Shown here: positions 19,235-24,152 of the stretch, piece after piece
Layout of the letters: every line of letters starts with the position of its first letter
Position numbering within the stretch: the stretch's first letter is position 1
Source of the DNA: Paramicrosporidium saccamoebae
Lineage: Eukaryota; Rozellomycota
Assembly: GCA_002794465.1 (NCBI GenBank)
Contig: MTSL01000102.1
Coordinates: forward strand, 1-24,152
Direction of reading: 5' to 3'
Length of the DNA: 24,152 nt
The notes under the pieces: generated by a model
Databases searched by the model: none
The model's input: the letters and a program-made list of their open reading frames with translations, nothing else
What the model was told of the DNA's origin: nothing
Translations under genes and position numbers: made by a program

Positions 19235-19239
19235 ATAAA
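19230..19239 (+). terminator. Overlapping poly(A) signals at kinesin stop
   Basis: Two overlapping AATAAA hexamers (19230-19235 and 19234-19239) include the TAA stop at 19232-19234. The 150 nt that follow before the next start codon show no gene. Confidence 0.45.
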
Positions 19240-19392
19240 GGTAGGTTTGGAGTCGGGATTTGCAGGTCTTCTTGAGTCGCCTAACCACAAAGAACATTTA
19301 GTTTTAGCATCGCTTGAGAGCTGATCTGATTTACTGTATATAGTAAATTAAAAAAACATCCATCTAAGCCTTCCTCAGGGTCGTGTAGTTGA

Positions 19393-21212
19393 ATGCAGTG
19401 GTCCGTGGCGGTCTCGCTAGTGGTACTACTAAGCCGAGCGGCCGGGTCTAAGGGCACTGGCCTTTCTTCCGCTTTACCAAGGAACTCGAACGCCTATGCT
19501 GAGTGCAAGGAAAAGTTGCACACCGAGTATGCAAAAAGCTATCCTCTCGTCTCTAGTGACCTTTTGAATGGTCAAGACTATGATTGGCTCCAGTTCTGGG
19601 AGGTGGCCTTTAAGGTAGACAATCCAAGACTTTACAACACGCTGCTTCATACACCAGTTGTCGGAAAGATTATCAGAGAAAACTTACACACCAAGATTAT
19701 TGAGCATAATGCGAGTGCTATTTTCTCTTCCCTCGATCCAATTGAGGCCAGAGAGGTTGCAATGGCTGTCGATTTAATCATCAAGCACGCACCAGAGCAA
19801 GTCATTCGCTGGATTGTTTTTTCTGTTCATGACCTAGTCGTCGACACTCGTCACATTGCCCCTCACACGATCAAATCTCCCGCGTGCTCCAGTATCTTTT
19901 ACATATAGGCTACAAGCAGCTTCCAGGACGCTGCTTAAGAACTAAGTATGATCAACCAGAGGTACATGGAAGGTGTGCACCTTGGCTCGCCAAACGAAAT
20001 TGCCTGTCCTTGATGAAACAAATGTTCCGAGACTTTCCTTATTATTCATATGATTACAAAAAGCTTGAATATATTGCCATCAACAAGGGTAGTCTTGATG
20101 TCTTGCAATGGCTAGTGAAAAAGGGCAAAATTGATTGCCTCTGTTTAGATTCGGTGAATCGCGCCGTTGATCGTGGCCAGCTGGAGGTGGTGAAATGGGC
20201 CCTTGCCACATTTGAACATCAGATTGACTGGGGCCTTGTGGCGAAAAACGCCTACCATGGCCGAAACTCTCATAAAATCATGAAATATTTTCACAAGCAC
20301 ACAAAGTTCCCTTTGTCTTTTGAAGGCACGGTCCGCTTATTAGCGGCAAACGGCAATTTAGATAAATTAAAGTGCGAGTTGAAAAATTCAAAGGGAACAT
20401 TTCCCTGGAACATTGTGACGAAATATGCAGCCCAAGATGGGCACATTCACGTTCTTGAGTGGGCTAATAAAGAGACCAAAGAAAAGATCCTCCCCACCGC
20501 TTCAGACTTGGAGGGCGCTTGTATGAACGGCCATTTTATTGTCTTGTGCTGGATCAGCGTACTAAAACAAGATTTACCGTACAAAATGACGGATTACGCG
20601 GTATTGTATCTCTATAAAGCAGCGCAGAGCTATCATCAAGAAACGATGGATTGGATATTGTCTGAGCTGCTTGGTGGTCTTTTACCGCCCATGGCCCCAA
20701 TGTACAACGGACAGAAAAAGCTACGAGAAGACGTACACTTGAGAGTTCTAAAGTGGATTACGCTTTATGATGCCGCTAAAATTGAGCCGATCATGATGCT
20801 TAAAGCCGCCGAATTTGGACATGAACATGTCGTTAAGTGGCTTATCCCGAGCAAAAGGTACGTAATGGTCAAAGTTGCACAAAGGGCATTATCTCGAGGA
20901 AGAACAGGATGTTTGAAAGAACTACACAAGAGTGATCCGTCTGTAGTGTGTTCCAGTTCAGTACTTGATTCAGTAACAAAGGGAGAGAATTTAAAAGTCC
21001 ACGACGCCTTGAATTGGTTACGGCGTACCTGTGATGCAGTTCCAGAAAACCGAGTGTCTATTGATGAAGCTACCCGGAAGGGGGCAATCCTCAACATTGC
21101 ACTCGGGCCGACATTGTCACGATTGTTAACGGGTGAGACCATAGCAATAGCTATGATCCTGATTATCTTTATTCTCAGGTTTTTCATTCTTCAGTACCAA
21201 AGGTACGATTGA
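19393..21212 (+). pseudogene. Secreted/membrane ankyrin-like protein, frameshifted copy
   Basis: Two overlapping frames together cover one gene. The first (19393-19908) starts with a signal-peptide-like hydrophobic run (SVAVSLVVLL). The second (readable from about 19882 to 21212) holds degenerate ankyrin-like units such as KGSLDVLQWLVKKGKI, RGQLEVVKWA and DGHIHVLEWA, and ends in a hydrophobic segment (AIAMILIIFILRFFIL) near the C-terminus, like a single membrane anchor. The paralogue at 21761-23749 aligns across the break: its HTVKS-AEALQYLLRIGY is continuous, whereas here HTIKS is in one frame and VLQYLLHIGY in the other. The break is at the CCC run 19879-19881 and looks like one missing base. 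No intron fits. It may be a recent pseudogene or a sequencing error, since both frames downstream are otherwise clean. No enzyme motif is visible. Confidence 0.72.
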
Positions 21213-21760
21213 GACCCCAAGCCATACATAAACCGCTTAAAGTGTCACAATAATGAGTTCCTGTATGTAGGCTGCTGTATCACGCGGCAGAGTGTATTTA
21301 TTAGCTGGATATTGAGGAGTGGGATCTGTACCCTTACTCTTTAAGGATTAGCAGTGAACTAGTGAACGAATTCTCTTCTTGTCTTTGAAAGCAACTACAC
21401 TAGCCAGTTCCTGGCAATGAACCAGTGGTCCCAGCTGAAGAAGACGATCGTAAAGAGAAGCATTAATCCTAGCACGACGGGCCCTGACTAGGCCTCGGTC
21501 CATACTGTGTGGTCACGAGTAAAGACCCCGCTAACGTGCGAATTAGTTTAAGTGTAGCCGATCCCTTATTGGGATCCTTGGTCTGTAGTTGGACTATCCA
21601 ATAAAAACGATTGTATCTGGTATTTAATAAATCATGGTAGGGGTTTGTAAAATGGGGCACGTGAGGAGAGATTCTGAGAAAAAGGCGAGAGGGTTGATTG
21701 CGGAGGTTGCGGATTGGATGTGGAAGCCCGTTGCACAGTGATGATGAAATTCCAATCATC
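21213..21760. other. Intergenic region between convergent ankyrin-like genes
   Basis: This 548-nt region lies at the 3' ends of two convergent genes. It holds copy 3 of the dispersed repeat (about 21281-21361, reverse), a small perfect hairpin GGATCCCTTATTGGGATCC-like around 21558-21577, and an AATAAA at 21600-21605. I looked for tRNA-type internal promoter boxes and saw none. Short ORFs here have no family features. Confidence 0.55.
21281..21361 (-). repeat. Dispersed intergenic repeat, copy 3 (diverged, reverse)
   Basis: Read on the minus strand this begins GTTCACTGCTAATCCT, identical to copy 2 over 16 nt. It continues with a GGTACAGATCCCACT block and a CCTCAATATCCAGCTAAT block, corresponding to GGATACACATCCCACTATCC and CCTCAAATACCCAGCAACTA of copy 1 in the same order. 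It is clearly related but with small gaps and many substitutions. Confidence 0.65.
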
Positions 21761-23749
21761 TCACCTTTCATTGTGACCACTTTCCACAATGCCAGATGCT
21801 ATAGACGGTCTTTGCTCAACTATCCACATGAATACTTGCTTGTGGCCCATCTTGGCGGCGTGTTGCATCATTTCTGGTTTAATCTCGGCAGTAGCAGTCT
21901 TTGATTCGATCCATTTGAGGGCTGTTAGCAGTGCCTCATCGCCCCAAAAGCCTGCCGCACAGTAAATGTCTTTCAGACTTGGCCACACATTCTTAAAAAG
22001 GATCTTCAATATCCAATCCATCTCTTCCTGCTTTTGATTCATGATGGCGTTGAGCAAACACTCGAATTGGTTAATACCATGGGGTCCAAGCAAGAGCGCT
22101 AGCCTGTCACTGTTAATTTCAAATAACATACGTAAAGCGCCAAAACGGCCCATCCCACAGGCCTCTTTGACAGAATCATCATCAGGGAGAATTCCAAATT
22201 TTGCGTAAACCCAATTAAGGATTTCAACGTTTCCCCGCACTGCTGCACGGTTTGTCACTTTCTGCTTCCAATCTAAAGGAGTCTCTGGATTTGCAAGCGC
22301 GCTCCGTAACGCGTCCTTATCACCGTTTGCTTCTGATAGCGCGAGGTCTATATGATATAACACTCTGGCCTCGGCATCATCCTGATCTTTGAAGCTGTCA
22401 AGAGCGTACGCAACCGGGCGGAAACTCGCAATCACTTCACTCCAATCAATCTGACTTTCAAACTCGGAGTGTAGCCACTGGATGGTTTTTAAATGTCCCG
22501 AATAGACGGCTTTGCTCATTGGATAATACATGTCTAGGATTGTCAGCTTCTTTTCCTCGTGCAGCCACTTTAGTACATCAAGACTGCCAGTTCTGATGGC
22601 AGAGCTGCAAATAGAATACCAGTTGTAGGGCGAAGTGGGATGTTCCCGGAGCATTTCCCGCAACAGTGCTAGGCAGTTATGCTCAGCAAGCCATTCAGAA
22701 CATTCAAAGTGAATTGTTGGCACACCATATTTCAATCTCAGACAGCGCTCTGGGATACGGTTATAGCCAATGCGGAGAAGATATTGAAGCGCTTCGGCAG
22801 ACTTGACTGTGTGAGGGTCAATGTGGTGCAAATCTTGAGTAAAAGTGGTGATTTGATCCATGATACGTGCTGGCATATGTTCCATCACTAAATCCACCTC
22901 CATTGCAATGCCACGGGCCATGGCTGTGGAGAGATGCTTGAAAATATTGATTGCGTCAAACATGATAATATTTTTGGAAATGTCCGTATGATCCAACTCG
23001 CCGCCGATTGCCTTGAATAGCTCTGGACTGTCGCATTTGAAAACCATTTCACCGTATTTATCCCATTCAAATTCCTGCAGATCCCATGCGGTCTGGTCAA
23101 AGACTGGTGTCCCGTAGATCTTGGCCCAAAACCAATGCTCCTGCGCCTTGTCCCTCCAAATCGGGTAACGCACAAGACACTTTAGGAATTCGTAGCATCC
23201 AGCATCAAGTGCTTTCTGTACTAAATTTTCGGCATCTGCAAATTCTTGCTTGAATTTCTTTTCAACAGTTGGGATAACGGGACATTCAGTCAGTATGGCT
23301 GCAGCGTCACAATAGTGCTTGGTAATGAGGTCAGGATTATTGCCTGCCGTTGCACGCCTCTCTTGAAGAAGAGAGTCGAGGGCCTTGAGAAATTCGAAAG
23401 GCTCGCTAGGAGTAGGGTCGAGATTCAGGGTGCGTCCCATCTCAATTAGCTTTTCAATAGATTCAGTGGTATTCTTAGAAAGCGGAGAGCCAGGAGTAAC
23501 AGTGTTCTCAGCAGGCTTAGCGTCACCAGAAATACTGGGGTCGATCAAAGATTCTTTTATCTTGAGGGGTGCTGCACGTCTCACCGAATGGTATTTTCCT
23601 CGGCATATAAGCGCTCTGGGCAGGTTGGAGCGTCTCTTTGAGTGCTTGCCTTTGCCGTAGAACCTTCGCACAGCATAGCGAACACAGTTGACCATGCAGA
23701 GCGAGAGGAGAAGCAGTAGCAACAACTTCATCTCTGGTACCCTGGTCAT
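21761..23749 (-). CDS. Secreted ankyrin-like repeat protein, intact paralogue
   Basis: Single-exon protein of 662 aa. The N-terminus has a strong signal-peptide-like core (residues 9-20, seven Leu in a row) ending near Cys22; Met1 or Met7 may be the start. A basic segment (about 23-60) and a linker of about 70 residues follow. From about residue 130 on, helical ankyrin-like units appear, for example TGSLDVLKWLHEEKKL, SGHLKTIQWLHSEF, RGNVEILNWVYAKF and MGHKQVFMWIVEQ. They keep the GH/GN-x-x-V-L-x-W-L pattern but lack the TPLH turn of canonical ankyrin repeats. It is paralogous to the frameshifted gene at 19393-21212 (conserved VDL-x5-P, HTVKS, ALQYLLRIGY, RCLRLKYG). Unlike that copy it stops soon after the last shared unit and has no C-terminal membrane segment. 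A secreted or host-interacting role is possible but only inferred. The function is unknown. Confidence 0.8.
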   Translation of the reverse strand: MTRVPEMKLLLLLLLSLCMVNCVRYAVRRFYGKGKHSKRRSNLPRALICRGKYHSVRRAAPLKIKESLIDPSISGDAKPAENTVTPGSPLSKNTTESIEKLIEMGRTLNLDPTPSEPFEFLKALDSLLQERRATAGNNPDLITKHYCDAAAILTECPVIPTVEKKFKQEFADAENLVQKALDAGCYEFLKCLVRYPIWRDKAQEHWFWAKIYGTPVFDQTAWDLQEFEWDKYGEMVFKCDSPELFKAIGGELDHTDISKNIIMFDAINIFKHLSTAMARGIAMEVDLVMEHMPARIMDQITTFTQDLHHIDPHTVKSAEALQYLLRIGYNRIPERCLRLKYGVPTIHFECSEWLAEHNCLALLREMLREHPTSPYNWYSICSSAIRTGSLDVLKWLHEEKKLTILDMYYPMSKAVYSGHLKTIQWLHSEFESQIDWSEVIASFRPVAYALDSFKDQDDAEARVLYHIDLALSEANGDKDALRSALANPETPLDWKQKVTNRAAVRGNVEILNWVYAKFGILPDDDSVKEACGMGRFGALRMLFEINSDRLALLLGPHGINQFECLLNAIMNQKQEEMDWILKILFKNVWPSLKDIYCAAGFWGDEALLTALKWIESKTATAEIKPEMMQHAAKMGHKQVFMWIVEQRPSIASGIVESGHNER

Positions 23750-23985
23750 TTACCTCGGTTTGTTGTATAGTCGCTGGTCGATGTCGGCTATATATGATAT
23801 GGGCTGCTGAGTTTTGCTACAAGCATGTGACGGGCGCAACCATTAGCCATGCCAAAGGATTAAAGTAGGAGAGGTAGGTAGCAATTAGATCTTTTTGTAA
23901 TTGTCCCGACAAGTGCCCAATGTCCTTATCGGGACGTTTCATGAGAACTGGGTGGTATTGCGACAGTTTAGTGCTCAATAATAGA
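23750..23985. promoter_or_regulatory. Divergent promoter region of ankyrin-like gene and right-edge gene
   Basis: This region separates two divergent starts. It contains a TATATATGATAT stretch at about 23789-23800, about 40 nt upstream of the ankyrin-like start, which is a candidate TATA element for that gene. It also contains an imperfect inverted repeat at 23903-23935. Confidence 0.45.
23903..23935. repeat. Imperfect inverted repeat, 11-nt arms
   Basis: The arms are GTCCCGACAAG and CTTATCGGGAC, with an 11-nt loop and a single mismatch (a G-T type pair). It may be a protein binding site or RNA hairpin upstream of the right-edge gene. No further support is visible. Confidence 0.6.
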
Positions 23986-24152
23986 ATGGCTTCCATTCTA
24001 TCAGTTAACAAGCGGGAAATTCAGGCCACCTACTATTTGCGCCGCATTACACTCGATGCTCAAATCAAATCAGCCTCATCCTACCTACGCGGTCCAACAT
24101 TCTAGTATGCATGTGCTCATCTAGATGCGCACCCCACGACTCGCAGCCATAC
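23986..24152 (+). CDS. Unrecognised gene, 5' part, cut by window edge
   Basis: An ATG at 23986 opens a frame of 39 codons (MASILSVNKREIQATYYLRR at the start), with a well-formed amphipathic helix character. It closes at TAG 24103-24105. A 33-nt intron from 24092 (GTCCAA) to 24124 (CATCTAG end) would fit the size and acceptor rule of all other introns here and keep the frame open to the window edge, so this is probably a first exon. I do not recognise the family, and the donor is weaker than the usual GTA form. It could also be a spurious short ORF. Confidence 0.4.

Noticed and set aside
19869-19900. A mini-intron explaining the frame change in the plus-strand ankyrin-like gene
   Set aside because: The only GT-AG pairs here are under 10 nt apart or remove residues that align with the paralogue.
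21418-21492. A 24-codon ORF beginning MNQWSQLKK in the gap after the ankyrin-like gene
   Set aside because: Basic and small, it briefly resembled a ribosomal mini-protein, but it matches none that I know and has no supporting context.
21540-21605. Possible tRNA or small RNA near the GGATCCC...GGGATCC hairpin
   Set aside because: There is no A box, B box or cloverleaf arrangement, only one short stem.
1-24152. Bacterial, phage, CRISPR or insertion-sequence content
   Set aside because: No transposase, integrase, direct-repeat array or bacterial operon feature is visible; all recognised genes are eukaryotic nuclear families.

Overview
The window is eukaryotic nuclear DNA with very dense packing. 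Genes lie on both strands, gaps between genes are mostly 50-550 nt, and introns are 28-38 nt long. The gene content points to a fungus: a WOPR (Gti1/Pac2) regulator and an ETT1/NRO1-type translation factor are both known mainly or only from fungi. Gene density, ultra-short introns and a pair of secreted ankyrin-like proteins would suit a compact early-diverging, perhaps parasitic lineage such as Rozellomycota/Cryptomycota. That placement is inference from gene content and architecture, not a phylogeny.

Layout. 38-1459 (-): WOPR transcription factor. 2009-3073 (-): ETT1/NRO1-like protein, divergent by only 24 nt from MED21 (3098-3487, +). 3542-10357 (+): GCN1, one 33-nt intron. 10360-10502: eleven 13-nt tandem repeats. 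10614-11357 (-): eIF3g. 11429-11632: a 24/36-nt tandem repeat in the eIF3g/NSE2 divergent promoter. 11751-12420 (+): NSE2/MMS21-like SP-RING SUMO ligase, one intron. 12622-13092 (+): LENG1-like CIR_N protein, two introns. 13338-16087 (+): MSH4, thirteen introns. 16084-16358: three 96/97-nt repeats. 16471-19234 (+): kinesin-7/CENP-E-type motor, three introns. 19393-21212 (+): secreted/membrane ankyrin-like gene with a frameshift. 21761-23749 (-): its convergent, intact paralogue. 23986 to the right edge (+): start of an unrecognised gene.

The genes fall into three blocks. The left half is expression and translation control (WOPR factor, ETT1, MED21, GCN1, eIF3g) and has one intron in about 11 kb. 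The middle block (NSE2, LENG1-like, MSH4, kinesin-7) is mostly chromosome biology: SMC5/6 SUMOylation, meiotic crossover and chromosome motor. It carries 19 of the 20 introns found. The right block is a convergent pair of surface or secreted ankyrin-like paralogues.

The most interesting observations are the concentration of tiny, always stop-generating introns in chromosome/meiotic genes, an MSH4 that lacks about 18 conserved residues after the H-loop, an ~85-nt dispersed intergenic repeat in three copies, and the ankyrin-like pair. Exon models were built by hand from family motifs and splice-site rules; no search or RNA data were available.
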